Source: Topomyia yanbarensis
Lineage: Eukaryota; Arthropoda; Insecta; Diptera; Culicidae
Reading direction: 5' to 3'
DNA length: 64,000 nt
Assembly (NCBI RefSeq): GCF_030247195.1
Contig: NW_026683316.1
Span: forward strand, 1-64,000
The notes beneath the pieces are model-generated. The model saw nothing but the letters and a program-made list of their open reading frames with translations. It was not told where the DNA came from and searched no databases. Below, one piece after another: positions 39,962-50,546 of this stretch (its first letter is position 1; every line of letters begins with the position of its first letter). The position numbers were made by a program, and so were the translations under genes.

Positions 39962-40927
39962 AAAAACGTGGTATTTTGAAAACCGTGCAAAAATATGGGC
40001 AAAAAATACCCATGAAAAACAGGCAACGCGCTATAGGATTTTAGGAAAAATCCGCCCATGTGCCAGAGGTGAATAATCATTAGATTGATTTGAGCAAACT
40101 GATTGCTAGCATACATTCATAGCATAAAGTCATAAAGCTCAAAAGAAATATAGTACGTAGTTTTCGAAACGAAATCATTCTTTTATCATGATTTATTATA
40201 AGGGTGCAATATTTTGGCGCTTCTTGTAGCTAGTATGAGTAATTTAATAATTTTTTTTATAAATTTATAGTATCAATTGGAAAGAAATCGGCAATCGAAG
40301 CTTTTTAGTAGATTTCTCCACAAACGATGCTTTATCTGTGAGTTCTAAAATACAAACAGGGCAACTATCAATGATGTAACGCAAAATTTTCATTTCATTT
40401 ACCCCCTCCCTCTTCTTAGGGTTATTGGTTATTTCCTTGGTAAATTAGTCACGAATAAGATGTCCAATATTTTTTTCTTCGGTAGAAATACATTTGGTAT
40501 GTTTCAGGTTACTTTTTTCCACTAAATTTCACAAAATGTTGAAATTTTTCATTGTCCCTCCCTCAATACAAGTGTGACATGATTTATAAATAGCCCCTAC
40601 ACCAAGCTTTCGGGTAGTACTAATTTAGCACAAACCCTGTACTTTTCTACTGCGCAGAACAAGCGACGATATAATGCGTACGACGGGAAAATTGAAAAAC
40701 GCTGTTATGAAGTTTTTCAAATCAAGTTTTACTTGCTACCATTAGTTTCCTCGGATTCTTACGAATCCATTGGTATACTATACTTGGGTAGTTTTATGGG
40801 AAAAGCGAGAGAAAAAGCGGGTTGAAGAAATCATTCATTTCATTCGCGTCCACGCATACATTCATATGAGTATCGTATATGCGTATTATATTGATATCCT
40901 CAATTCTGCAGATAAGAAGAAAAAGAA

Positions 40928-40959
40928 GCCCGACGGGGGCCTTAAGGCCCCCGTCGGGC
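40928..40959. repeat. Perfect 32-bp GC-rich palindrome
   Basis: GCCCGACGGGGGCCTT followed immediately by its exact reverse complement, in otherwise AT-rich DNA. It interrupts the left half of the fold-back without a matching partner in the right half, which suggests a separate origin. Confidence 0.95.
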
Positions 40960-41108
40960 AATCCGCCATTTTTCGTGTTTTTTTGCGGTTTTTTATTTTA
41001 TTTTCAAATAAAATGACAAAATATGGAAAAAAGAAAAAAATCACGACCTAGATAATTGTTTTCACTGTGAATTGGCCGAAATGGAAAATTCAAAATTTTC
41101 CAACTCGG

Positions 41109-41149
41109 AAAACTGTGTGCTTTTTCCGGTTGAAAAAGCACACAGTTTT
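41109..41149. repeat. Perfect 18-bp stem, 5-nt loop hairpin
   Basis: AAAACTGTGTGCTTTTTC (41,109-41,126), loop CGGTT, and the exact complement (41,132-41,149). It sits close to the symmetry centre of the fold-back and ends in T5, so it could be the tip of the fold-back structure. Confidence 0.9.
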
Positions 41150-41600
41150 TGCAATCATGTGTTTAAAATTCTGATTTTTCCAATACAACATAGCTAAATA
41201 ATTTTTCTAGGACGTGATTTTCTCCGATTTTCCATATTTTCCGCCTTTCATTGAAAAATTTCCATTTTACTAGAAGCAGTTTTTCCACCCGCACAGACAC
41301 AACTAAAGTAAAATTTGTATGTATAGGTGCGCAAAAGTGGAGCAATATTTTTAACCTGCTGTTTCTTCGATATTTCCTACAAAACTACCCAAGTGTGGCA
41401 TATGTACGGATTCGTTAGAAACCAAGGAATCTGATGGTACAAAGAAAAAATCGTTTTGGAAAACTTCATAACAGCGTTTTTCAATTTTCCTCGCGATACG
41501 CAGTGTACCGTCGCACGCGAAACAGCGTGGAAAGATACGAAAAGAAAAACAAGTGTACTAAAAGTTATCCTTGGGTTGATGCAGATGGCGTGCTACGAAA

Positions 41601-42524
41601 GCTCGAAATATCGACAGCTTTTAGCACAACTGTTTTTGAGTAATTCTGAATGTAGAAATAGTTGAAAATGATTTCAAATAAATTTCTTCATTGAAGCTTG
41701 ATGATTTTCGATTCTCTTGGGAGATCTATGATATTTTATTATTTTACGAGACTGAAACAAACCGCGATGCTATTTTATCTTTATACGCCAAATAATGGAA
41801 AAACATTTTCTATGCCATCGTAACTCGCGTCGCAAAACCGTAGGAAAAAGTTAGTTTTTCGAGAAAATAGACGAGAAAATTAACCAAAATCCCAAAACAA
41901 AAAACATACGTCCCTGCAGAATTTATTCAGCTATCATCTGGTTAAAATTTTGCGTGAAAATTCTCCCGATTTTCCGAATGCATTACCTTAGAGCGGAAAA
42001 ACTTTTGCCTTTTTTGCATTTCCACGCTAATATCTTCGAAAATAAAGCGATGACATACTCTTTTTAGAATTTCAGTGTGTTTCTATTTCTCTAAAGCACA
42101 CATTGGAACTTTAGTTTGATAGAATTTTCCGACTTTTCCATGAAAATTTTACGATTTTCCTAATTTTATTCATAACCTATCTATGCATTGTGCATACGCT
42201 CTAATTGATTCAAAAAATATACTGGATCATTCTACGTAATATTTACATCTAATGTATATTCAGTTTTCACGAAAAGTCTAAGATTTTCATTGGGAAATTC
42301 CATATTTTCCATCGATTGCATATCAAATCGTAAACTCCGCGGATGCTTGTTTGTATGCGTATACATGAACCGGCAGTAGATGGAAAACACAAATAATAAA
42401 CGTTAGTAGGCGTTTGCGTTAGTTTCACAAGTTGCAGCATTTCGGGGATTACATCTTGACTACGATGTTGCGAACAATGAATAACGAATATTTGTTTTCC
42501 ATTCAAATATAGGTACTTGTAACA
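41601..42524. other. Non-coding AT-rich DNA
   Basis: Rich in GATTTTCC/GGAAAATT strings on both strands; no gene, RNA or defined repeat boundary seen. Confidence 0.5.
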
Positions 42525-42528
42525 TTAA

Positions 42529-43047
42529 CCCATTATAACCCAGGGGTTTCAAAAAGTGAGCCAAATGCAGTGATATCTTCAATTCCACAAAAAAATGTAT
42601 CAAAGATTATGGGAAAAATAAAATCACCGCTTAAAATGGTTTTGAGAGTGAAAATATGTCGTGCAAAAAATTTCGCACGATTAAATAAAAACAACAAATT
42701 TTAAGTTGTTTGACATATTTCTTCGGATTTTCTGATAGACAACACTTCTTTTACACCTGTAGGAACGTTTTGTCACATAGTGGAACTATTAGCACGAATT
42801 CCAACAAAAAAATTCAATTAAATGTATTGCTTACTTTTCAGCCGCCATTTGCCCCAACTATACACGGTTCAAAAATGTAAACAAAATTATAAAAAATGCC
42901 AGTTGTCTTGTTTCACAATGAAATATGAGGTGCAATAATCCCATTAGTGCAATAATAAAGCAGTTAGATGCCAAAATTCTGCAGTAAATACGCGTTAAAC
43001 GATGGATAGTTCTGCGTATGAAATTTCATACGCTAGGATATAATGGG
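42529..43047. mobile_element. piggyBac-type MITE with TTAA target duplications
   Basis: The element of 519 bp begins CCCATTATAACCCAG and ends in the inverted CTAGGATATAATGGG, and is bounded by TTAA at 42,525-42,528 and 43,048-43,051. A CCC terminus with a TTAA target is the signature of piggyBac-related elements. Internal inverted motifs include TCGTGC...GCACGA near 42,660 and a perfect 20-bp palindrome GCGTATGAAATTTCATACGC at 43,014-43,033. No transposase is present, so it would depend on a transposase supplied elsewhere. Confidence 0.85.
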
Positions 43048-43051
43048 TTAA

Positions 43052-44819
43052 TTTCAACATAATTACTGAATTGAATTGTGCTTTTCATAAATAACATCAG
43101 TTTTTTTCTGAGCTAGAATATGGTTTTGATTCTGGTACAATTGATGAAATTTTTGAAGACAACGTCCTAAACATGAACAAAACTAATTGAAGGAGATCAA
43201 ATGTGACATTGTAAAACATTATACTAACATGATAGCATATTTCGACTGGTTAAAAATCCCCTTTAGGAATCCGGAAGAAAATCGTGTGAGTCAGTGAGCT
43301 AATTTCATATGCAAGTGATCTACCCTAATTTTCCAAATCTATCATATAAATCACACATTATGAGAAATTCCAGCATCGTCAAAGAGTTGTGAGTTGGTGT
43401 GATATTGCGGGCATTGATAAAAAATTAAAGGGTTGTGTACAGGACACGACCACGGTGACATTAAAAATGTAGCTTTTTTCAAGAGCGTGCAAATGAATTT
43501 TATCTATCACACATATCGACTCACGTTCTTATTCACTCGCCTGTTTTCATATGTTACAATTTGCTATATACCCTCCCCATCAAAACATAATTTATTGAAG
43601 GTCTTTTAACGGTAATCTATTAATTAATCAAGTATCTCACTAGGTGATTGGCATTATTTGGCTGATCCATCTAGTAAAAATAGGCTGGTCTGTCCAGAAA
43701 ATATATTCAAAAGAAAAGTTCCATATTGAGAGCTGTGATGAGGAAGCCCACGCCCGCCAACGGAAATATACAGATTCTCCATAAAATATGAAATTTCATT
43801 TTCCATTTAAATTTTCAATATTGTACTAATGAACTTAAGTTAACAATCTTAAGTTTAAGTATTTCTTGATCGATTAGTGGTGGAAAAAATGAAATTATTT
43901 GATAAATTACATTGTTATGCAACGTTCGCACTACCAGTTAAAACGGGTTTTTATGCTATCTTGGTGACATTTTTCTTGTTGCTAATTATTAAAACGTGTT
44001 ATAACTCTGTAGTGTAAACATTGTATTATTAAACCAATTCTGCAGCGTTTTATGTTATATAGGTGTTTTATGTGGTAATAGGACTGACATAATTATATCT
44101 TCAGTACAGCGGTTTGTTTCATAATTTAAAACAGATTTATTTTAAAATTTAAATTGGTATACCCAACCGTTCTATTTGTTGTATACTTTAAAACGCAATT
44201 AGAACTGTGTTTTAAATACATAGGGTAGGACAGATATTCTGACTGGATAAACTGGGAAAACAATTTTAAGTCCAGTAACGCTTAAGACATGGCTTGAATT
44301 TGAATCGAAAAAGAACACCCGCTTCAACTGCTGCTGGGACGGTAAGCTCTGTTTTAAAATTTTCAGTTGTGTGCAGTACGAAACAAAAGTGTTTGAAATT
44401 AGAAAACAAAAAGTTCTGCTGGGAATGTGATTGTTTCCGATGCAATTACACTCATATTTTTCACGCAGGGGATACAGGCCGTGTAAATGAAAACCGCGTG
44501 AATTTAAAAAAAACGCGTTAATGAAAACCGCGTAAATTTCAAAATCCGCGTAAAAAAACCTGAGTGTACTCTCCTATATAAAATACTACGCTGCTGAACA
44601 GTGCAATAACTACAGAAGCACGTTGTCAGATGCCTTACTGATAAAAAACATATAACCGAAATATGAAACATGAAAACCAATAGGCTCTTTACCCTACGCA
44701 GCTACAAAGCGCCGTAAACATGGATTAACAAGTTACAACGCACACGCATGCATGCAGCACACACCGTATTGAATTAAATCCAAACCACCCCGCCCACCCA
44801 CTTTGCAAATCATTCTGTG
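43052..44819. other. Non-coding AT-rich DNA
   Basis: No gene recognised. At 44,468-44,560 there is a stretch with repeated AACCGCGT-AATTT strings of the kind seen at MITE ends, but its limits are unclear. A short frame at 44,294-44,521 has no recognisable domain and runs into this repeat. Confidence 0.5.
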
Positions 44820-45150
44820 ACACCGTGCTGGTACCCGAAAAATCCGCACACGGCCACCGCTGCCGAAAATGCATAGCGTCTATCGCTTATTGTAGTGCCC
44901 AGACGCTGCAGCCATGATCTTACCCGTTCGACATAAGAACAAAAACTGATTCAAACGGGTACGCGTCACCTCTATTTATAAACTAACCGTATATGGTTTA
45001 GTCACTTAGGTGCGAGTGTGTGCAAATACCAACGTTACCGAAAATCGATAGCGCTTATTACATCGCCCGGAGACGATGTTGCTCGTGTGGGATAAGAGCA
45101 ACAACTGATTTAAACGGACATGCGTTGCTTCTATTTATGACTTTTCGTGT
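44820..45150 (+). repeat. Diverged direct duplication, two ~165-bp units
   Basis: Segments about 44,828-44,985 and 45,010-45,150 share ordered blocks: CCGAAAAT-GATAGCG..CGCTTATT, CCAGACG/CCGGAGACG, ACATAAGAAC/GGATAAGAGC, ACAAAAACTGATT/AACAACTGATT and ATGCGTTGCTTCTATTTAT. Old tandem duplication of unknown function. Confidence 0.65.
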
Positions 45151-45522
45151 TTCATTGAGCAACTAAGCTACCCTCTCTTGACGGCTGTGTCTGAGAAATC
45201 TGCTTCACGAATGGTAATTTTCCCGTTTTTCGTGAACTTTTTAATTTTACCAATTTCCAAAAGTCTACTTTTATTGGGGAGATATTAAATTATTACCAAT
45301 ATTTAAGTTAGGTGTTTCTGAATCGGTTGGTGTATGAATGATTAAAATCCATCTAGTAATATCGGAGTTATAAGCGTGCAAACCTTACATAGTTTCGTTA
45401 CATGGGAGATAGTTTAGATTTTAGAATGACACCTAGCCCCAGATAGTGGAGTAAGACATTTTTAATGTCAAAAAAAAACATGTTCATAATTTATTTCACT
45501 TTTTGGAAATCAACCAGAATAG

Positions 45523-45758
45523 GTTGGCAAAGCTGTATTATTGTGCAATATGATGCCACACTATGCCACCATTTTCTTCTGATACAGAACTCCTATCCCT
45601 CACCTTCCCGCGATGTCAGTTCCTACATTTTGACAGCGGTTGGGGTTGAAGCCTGACTCAGATTTGTTTGCAGTGACCACGGTGGGATTTGTGGTCGTAT
45701 GCTGAAGGGAAGGGGAGCAAACGACGCGCGCGGTCTACCCAAGATAAACTAAGCTAAG
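45523..45758 (+). mobile_element. Short retroposon with 24-bp target-site duplications
   Basis: The 236-bp segment is flanked by an exact 24-bp direct repeat (45,499-45,522 and 45,759-45,782, starting CTTTTTGGAAATCAACCAGA). Such long duplications are made by LINE-type target-primed insertion. The 3' end CGGTCTACCCAAGATAAACT resembles the end of the segment at about 62,565-62,610, so both belong to one family. No clear pol III boxes were seen, so it is either a SINE or a 5'-truncated LINE fragment. A 63-codon frame over it is not a gene. Confidence 0.8.
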
Positions 45759-45782
45759 CTTTTTGGAAATCAACCAGAATAG

Positions 45783-46750
45783 TTTCTAATGTACACTCGC
45801 TAGCCAATAAATAATATAAAACGATTTTCAGTAAGCATTGCCGCCCTGAGCATAACCAATCAATAGATATTATAAATATTTAAAGGAACTCACCACGGCG
45901 AAGACTGACCATTCATATAACCATTAGATCTTCAATGTCCCAACAATGCTATGTGGCGGTGACACTATACCGATGAAACGCAAACAGGACCCATAGTGAA
46001 TTATACTGCCAACGATCGCACATTTCTCCCATTTTCTATGGGGTTTCTTATCTTTATGGGAGTGATTTGCGATCGTGGTTAGTATATGTGTATATAAAAG
46101 CTATTCTGCTCTACCAAAGTATCAGTGATTTGTAATTTATGCTACGTAGATTCGCCAACATTGTTTGAAAAAAGCCATGTGATTTTTTTTACTGATAGCG
46201 TATAAGTATAATACTTCGTATAAAAGGTACTATTTGATATACACGGGTACAAATCCGTTCCTCTAAATGAGAAAACTGACTCATGATTTTCGGAATATAG
46301 TGTTTCTTCATGTTATGAAAATACACCATGAATTATGTGCATGAACTATTTGTTTGTAACGCAATATATGCGTTACTCTTGTTTCGTCGACGAGCATAAT
46401 TTCGGGCGTTTTAAAGATGGTTATGATTCCAGGTATCATGAACTAAATTTCTCAAAACTGGCAACTTTTTTATTAAAATTGAAAATAAATTAAATGATAA
46501 TCATTTCAATAATAATTTTACTAAAATCACTAAAATTGGTAAAAATTCTCTCGTTTACTATTATTAGATTGGCGGAATTTTCATAAAGCCTTAATTTCAA
46601 AGCGATACATATTTATTCACCAGGATTTTTTTCCAAAAGCGAATTAGTACCCTAGTGGAGAGATTATAAAATCGTCAATGAATTGATTATTGCAACGAAT
46701 AACAGCAATTTGAGCATATTAGGACATGATTGGAGATTTTGAAGTAGAAT
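45783..46750. other. Non-coding AT-rich DNA
   Basis: Contains the hairpin at 46,003-46,085 and, at 46,279-46,450, TCATGAA/CATGAAC-rich sequence similar to the block at 54.4-56.1 kb. No gene seen. Confidence 0.5.
46003..46085. repeat. Pre-miRNA-sized hairpin (30-bp imperfect stem)
   Basis: Arms 46,003-46,032 and 46,056-46,085 pair at 24 of 30 positions with two further G-T pairs. The uninterrupted core is CGATCGCA/TGCGATCG, and the loop is 23 nt. The size and mismatch pattern fit a microRNA precursor but also a tiny MITE. Confidence 0.6.
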
Positions 46751-47056
46751 ACTTCTAACGTTTCAATATGGGGTCCCGTTTCAAAAATTTCAGTTGAGAA
46801 ATTTTCCCAGGTTTGAAATGCGAATATCTTCCGTTCTACTGGACAAAATCGCAATATTTTTGCACTATCTGATCGGAAATTTGTGCACGTATTTCGTATT
46901 AAATTTCGGAATTACTGCGACTACTATAAATAAACCAAAACAAGGATTTTCAGAAAATCCTTCGGAAACAGCGAGGAAAATGCGCAATTTGCCAGCATAT
47001 CCCACGCAGAGCCGTCAAAAAGGAGCATGTAAGCGTTTCATTACATACGGGAATGT

Positions 47057-47094
47057 TATATATACAGGACACGCGAGCTTGTTTTGTATCAGTG
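47057..47094 (+). promoter_or_regulatory. Core promoter remnant of the H4 pseudogene
   Basis: TATATATA at 47,057-47,064 precedes a TCAGTG initiator (A at 47,091) by 34 nt, the spacing expected of an insect RNA polymerase II TATA/Inr promoter as used by histone genes. It lies 29 nt upstream of the ATG. Confidence 0.6.
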
Positions 47095-47119
47095 GGTGCT
47101 CGCTTACCACACGAGCAAC

Positions 47120-47407
47120 ATGCTCGTACGGACGGTACAATGAGCGGTATCATATTTGCGTTCCCGTACCAAGCGTCATCGCAAGGTTCTTCGTGATAAA
47201 ATCCAGGGAATCACCAAATTCGGCGTCTGGCTCGTCGTGGTGGTGTAAAATGCATCTCCAATTTAATCTACGAATGCTGATGGTGTGCAGAAAAATGTCA
47301 TCCGAGATGCCTTGACCTACACTGAACACGCCAAGCGCAAAACCGCAACGAACGTCGTCTATACTCTGAAGCGGCAGGGACGCACTTTGTATGGATTTGG
47401 AAGTTGA
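47120..47407 (+). pseudogene. Histone H4 pseudogene
   Basis: From 47,171 the reading KRHRKVLRDKIQGITK matches the H4 globular region. A small deletion then shifts the frame, where RRLARRGGVK follows, then ISNLIYE. About 20-25 bases around the EETRGVLKVF region are lost. The original frame resumes with [16 protein letters not shown] and [16 protein letters not shown], ending TGA at 47,405-47,407. The first ~17 codons (ATG 47,120) are degraded beyond recognition, though the spacing is right. H4 is one of the core nucleosome histones; this copy cannot encode it. It sits between a TATA/Inr promoter and a 3' stem-loop, so it is a decayed genomic gene and not a retrocopy. Confidence 0.92.
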
Positions 47408-47440
47408 AAAGGTAGAACTCACTTGTATCATTATAAAAAA

Positions 47441-47456
47441 GGCCCTTTTCATGGCC
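47441..47456 (+). terminator. Histone 3' stem-loop of the H4 pseudogene
   Basis: GGCCCTTTTCATGGCC followed by ACCA. The 6-bp stem with TTTC loop is the replication-dependent histone mRNA 3' end signal bound by SLBP; one stem position is mismatched (C-T). A purine-rich CAAAGAATAAG downstream could be the histone downstream element for U7 snRNA. Confidence 0.85.
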
Positions 47457-47838
47457 ACCAAACCATTTCAAAGAATAAGTTTTCATTTTCTGTTTCATGG
47501 ACTGTTTCTCCCTGGAGAGCAATTTGCGTTAAACCCTAAATTATGATTTATTTCAGTACGTAAATTGCAAATATGGTCAGAAACAAATTGGAGTGAAGTG
47601 GAAAACATTTTTACTAGGCGCATTCAAAAAAGGTTCCAATTCTCAAACATTTTACCAAGGTGCCGTATTACATTACTCTCTTTACCCTGAGTGTTCGATA
47701 ATCCCCGTAGTGGAAACACAATTTCAATTTTGTTCTTTATCAAAAATATGTCGTCGACCAACAAAGGGGTGGAGCTACGACGAACACATATTGAGGACAA
47801 CACAAAAAAGGACGAGCTTACTTTGTGCTGTAGTCAGG

Positions 47839-47873
47839 TATAAAAACTCAGCATGCTGTTGCTCACGATCAGT
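47839..47873 (+). promoter_or_regulatory. Core promoter of the H2B pseudogene
   Basis: TATAAAAA at 47,839-47,846 and a TCAGTTC initiator with A at 47,871, 32 nt apart. It is well preserved compared with the coding remnant that follows 41 nt later. Confidence 0.7.
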
Positions 47874-47911
47874 TCGTTTCCAGCATCAGCATACAGCAGT
47901 TCGTTTGCAGC

Positions 47912-48022
47912 ATCTCCCGCAAAATTCAAACCGCAGTCCGCGTGCTGCTGTCAGAAGAGTTGGCCAAGCACGCCGTCTTCGATTGCACCAAAACTGTTAC
48001 CATATACACCAGCTCCAAGTAA
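47912..48022 (+). pseudogene. Histone H2B pseudogene, C-terminal 36 codons only
   Basis: The frame reads [13 protein letters not shown] then SEELAKHAV and ends TIYTSSK-stop (TAA 48,020-48,022), the unmistakable C-terminal helix of H2B with several substitutions. The first ~85 codons are gone: the promoter and short leader join almost directly to this piece, so an internal deletion removed most of the gene. Two longer open frames across the same DNA (47,593-48,138 and 47,853-48,347) are out-of-phase shadows. The 3' stem-loop is intact. Confidence 0.93.
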
Positions 48023-48046
48023 ATTTCGAACACTGCCCAAAGAAAA

Positions 48047-48062
48047 GGCCCTTTTCAGGGCC
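48047..48062 (+). terminator. Histone 3' stem-loop of the H2B pseudogene
   Basis: GGCCCTTTTCAGGGCC forms a perfect 6-bp stem with a TTTC loop. GACAAAGAATG lies 12 nt downstream, like a U7-binding histone downstream element. It starts 25 nt after the stop codon, a normal distance. Confidence 0.93.
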
Positions 48063-48377
48063 ATCAATTTATCGACAAAGAATGAAATTGAAGTTTTGTT
48101 ATTACAAGCATCAGCTTGTCAAGAGCGTTGGATGGTAAGTGAGCCACTTGTGAACAATACCGTCGCTTTCACGAGAATGGCACAAAATCAAAAGTTATTT
48201 GTGATTTATAGACATTTTAGTGTAATGATTCAATTTACAAAAATCGAACGTTTTCTAACGTTTCGATATAGGTGCTCCGTTTCAAAATTTTCGGCCAGAA
48301 TGCTGCCTGTTTTTTCAAACGTGAAAATCTGCTGTTGTATTGAATGAAAACCTTCGATTTTTGCGCTGATTGGAAAT

Positions 48378-50546
48378 AGTTGTGACTAATTCTGTAGAAT
48401 GTACAATTACTGAAATAACGGATTTTGTGAAAGCAGTGGTTGGTCCGTACGATTCGATTCCAAGCGAGCCAGACGTTTTCGTTGGAAGGTCCATCTCTGA
48501 CAATAGAAATAAACTATTTTATTTTGAATTCTACTACAACTTCTTTGAAAACAGCACAGCTAAAAAACTTTTGGGAAAAACGAGCAAACCTAAATTTTCC
48601 ACCATAATAAAAACTAGTGCCCCCGCCGCACTGCATCATCAAGATTGATAGTTATTCAAGCCGGGAGGAAAGGGAGAGGGAGGTTGTAAGGCAATGGAAA
48701 ATTTCATTTATAATAATAATACTTTATAATTGGCTGGTTCTGAAAACAACTTGTTTGTTTGTGGTTTATTTTGGGTCACAATTTAGGTCCGCTCGATTTC
48801 TGATAGCTGTGAATTTTTCGCAGGGCGACTGTTTCTGTTCGGTAGCGATGAGGCTCTTAACGCCAACGGTGACTGGGGCACTTTTACACGGCCTTCGTTT
48901 CCAACCAGCCCCCTGTCAAGGACGACGTCTCTGTACAGCCAGCATCACTGCCATGAAAGGCAAAACAATGATTTTGAACCGAATGATTAGAAGCTGTCGA
49001 TTAAATTAAATTATTAAATCATCCCACAAGATGCAAAACGTCGTGTGGAATGCTTGAATATCGAGCATAGTGCCGAACATAATTCTTTGTTTGGGGCTTT
49101 ATAGCTATAACGCCCCATATATGTCGGTCGCTGTCAAACTCCATATGATGGTATAGGGTTGCCAGGAGGTTGTTGCCAACTGCTTGCGGGGAGCCTTTCC
49201 TCCGGTGGACTTACGATAATTGATAATTCCAAAAATACTCCAAATAAACTATGAATGTGCTAAAGTCGACAAAATCGCATAGAAATTGCTTATTCCAGAG
49301 CAGAATTTACCGGTCTAAAGTGTATTCTACTTCACTCCGGTTATGTCTCTGACATTACCCACCCATCTTTTTTCATGTTTAATCAAACCTGTCACTATTA
49401 AGGAGATCTGAGTAAGCTTATTAACTAGTCCGCGCAAACAATATGCAATATTCGACAATGTTATTTTCTTGATTTTCAAATTAATTAGCAAATCATCCAT
49501 TATTGACCGTCGTCATTGTCAGATTGCAACTGATTTCCAATGCACAACAGGACAACTGGTTCAGGAATTTATGGTTTATCTATTTCCTATTTGGTATGCG
49601 AATTTTTTTATTACTTCAAAAAATCACAAAACACCATAAAGTATAGTAATTTTTAAACCAAATTTGTCATTTTTCTGTAAATTACGGCTTCGAATTCACG
49701 ATAATTTGCCCATGTTCAAAACAGGTCGTTATATTAGGTAGTCAAAAAGTTTTAAGGGTCTTTGTCGTATAAAATAAACATGGGATTTCTAATGCCTTGA
49801 ACAACTTTTTTCGACCAAGTATTTCCTTTTTATTCGATTACCTTATTAACTTCTTAAAATAAATGTTATACTACCTTAAATTATAAAATTCATAATATTA
49901 AGTTTGAGTTTTGAAGTTATTTATTGAAAAAAATTTAAGTCGAGTGTATTGTAATGAAGGAAACAAACGATGGTCTGCTGGCACTATATCCGGGCTATAG
50001 GCAGGTTAAAACAGTTCTTCCCAAAAAATGATTGCACATAGACGACTGCAAAATAAACTTTTAAATCATATCTTCTTAGAAATACCAGAAACCAATTATA
50101 GTTATTAGACTCGGACTGCATTTGTTCAATTCGACTCATCCAATATGATGTCCTGTAGGAAAACAGGTAAATGATTGCCCCTAAATAACGGCAACCAGGC
50201 TCTCACGTGGCAAAATTGCCGGTATGTGTTACGCATGTAGCAGCCATGATCAGTAATCATGGGAGTGCTTGTTATAGTTCATGATGTGCGCCTTCTTCAT
50301 CATGATATGATGAACCATTATCATGATTTCTAAAGATGATAAAAGTTTTGGTTTCATGATTTTTAATTCATAAAAACGATAAAGGATTTGTTTCCGTGTA
50401 GGTGAGAAGGTGAGTTAAACGTGCAACAGGCTACGGGAAAAGTGACAGCGAACAACTTTGCATGCTAACTGGAATCCAAGAAAAATTGTTTTTAAAACCA
50501 ATATTGCTGATCGACGTTTTTTGATAATCGTGTTACCTGAGAATAT
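48378..50546. other. Non-coding DNA downstream of the histone relics
   Basis: No family could be recognised for frames at 48,370-48,648 or 48,617-49,009. The dispersed repeat at 49,315-49,372 is listed separately. At 50,260-50,400 the sequence is rich in ATCATGAT/TTCATGATTT strings like those at 54.4-56.1 kb. Confidence 0.5.
49315..49372 (-). repeat. Dispersed repeat with GATGGGTGGGTAATGTC and ACATAACCGGAGTGAAG
   Basis: On the minus strand this 58-bp piece reads AAAAGATGGGTGGGTAATGT, then GACATAACCGGAGTGAAGTA and GAATACAC. The same two halves occur at 62,794-62,816 and 63,137-63,167, where about 320 bp separates them; a further partial copy is at 63,601-63,633. Confidence 0.8.

Larger units (their letters stand above)
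38710..40619. other. Non-coding AT-rich DNA between fold-back elements
   Basis: Apart from the SINE-like segment at 39,161 and the 61-bp duplication at 39,840, nothing recognisable is present; frames are short and unconvincing. Confidence 0.55.
40620..41600. repeat. Large diverged fold-back element (~300-bp arms)
   Basis: The left arm (about 40,620-40,890) and right arm (about 41,290-41,600) are inverted copies centred near 41,087. Strong matches include GAAAATTGAAAAACGCTGTTA at about 40,688 against its complement at about 41,467, and ACTTGGGTAGTTTT at about 40,781 against 41,382. A 41-nt hairpin lies near the centre and a 32-bp GC-rich palindrome lies off-centre in the left half. No coding content; a MITE or fold-back transposon is likely. 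Confidence 0.75.
46751..48377 (+). repeat. Direct repeats bracketing the histone relics
   Basis: 46,751-46,880 and 48,251-48,377 are diverged direct copies exactly 1.5 kb apart. Shared blocks are CTAACGTTTCRATAT, CCGTTTCAAAA, AAATGCGAATATCT/AACGTGAAAATCTG and a final CTGATCGGAAAT/CTGATTGGAAAT. They may be intergenic spacer of a tandem histone unit, which would explain H4 and H2B remnants between them. Confidence 0.6.

Noticed and set aside
47593..48347. Frames of 181 and 164 codons in the histone region
   Set aside because: They read the H2B remnant out of phase; the true H2B frame is shorter and ends at 48,022.
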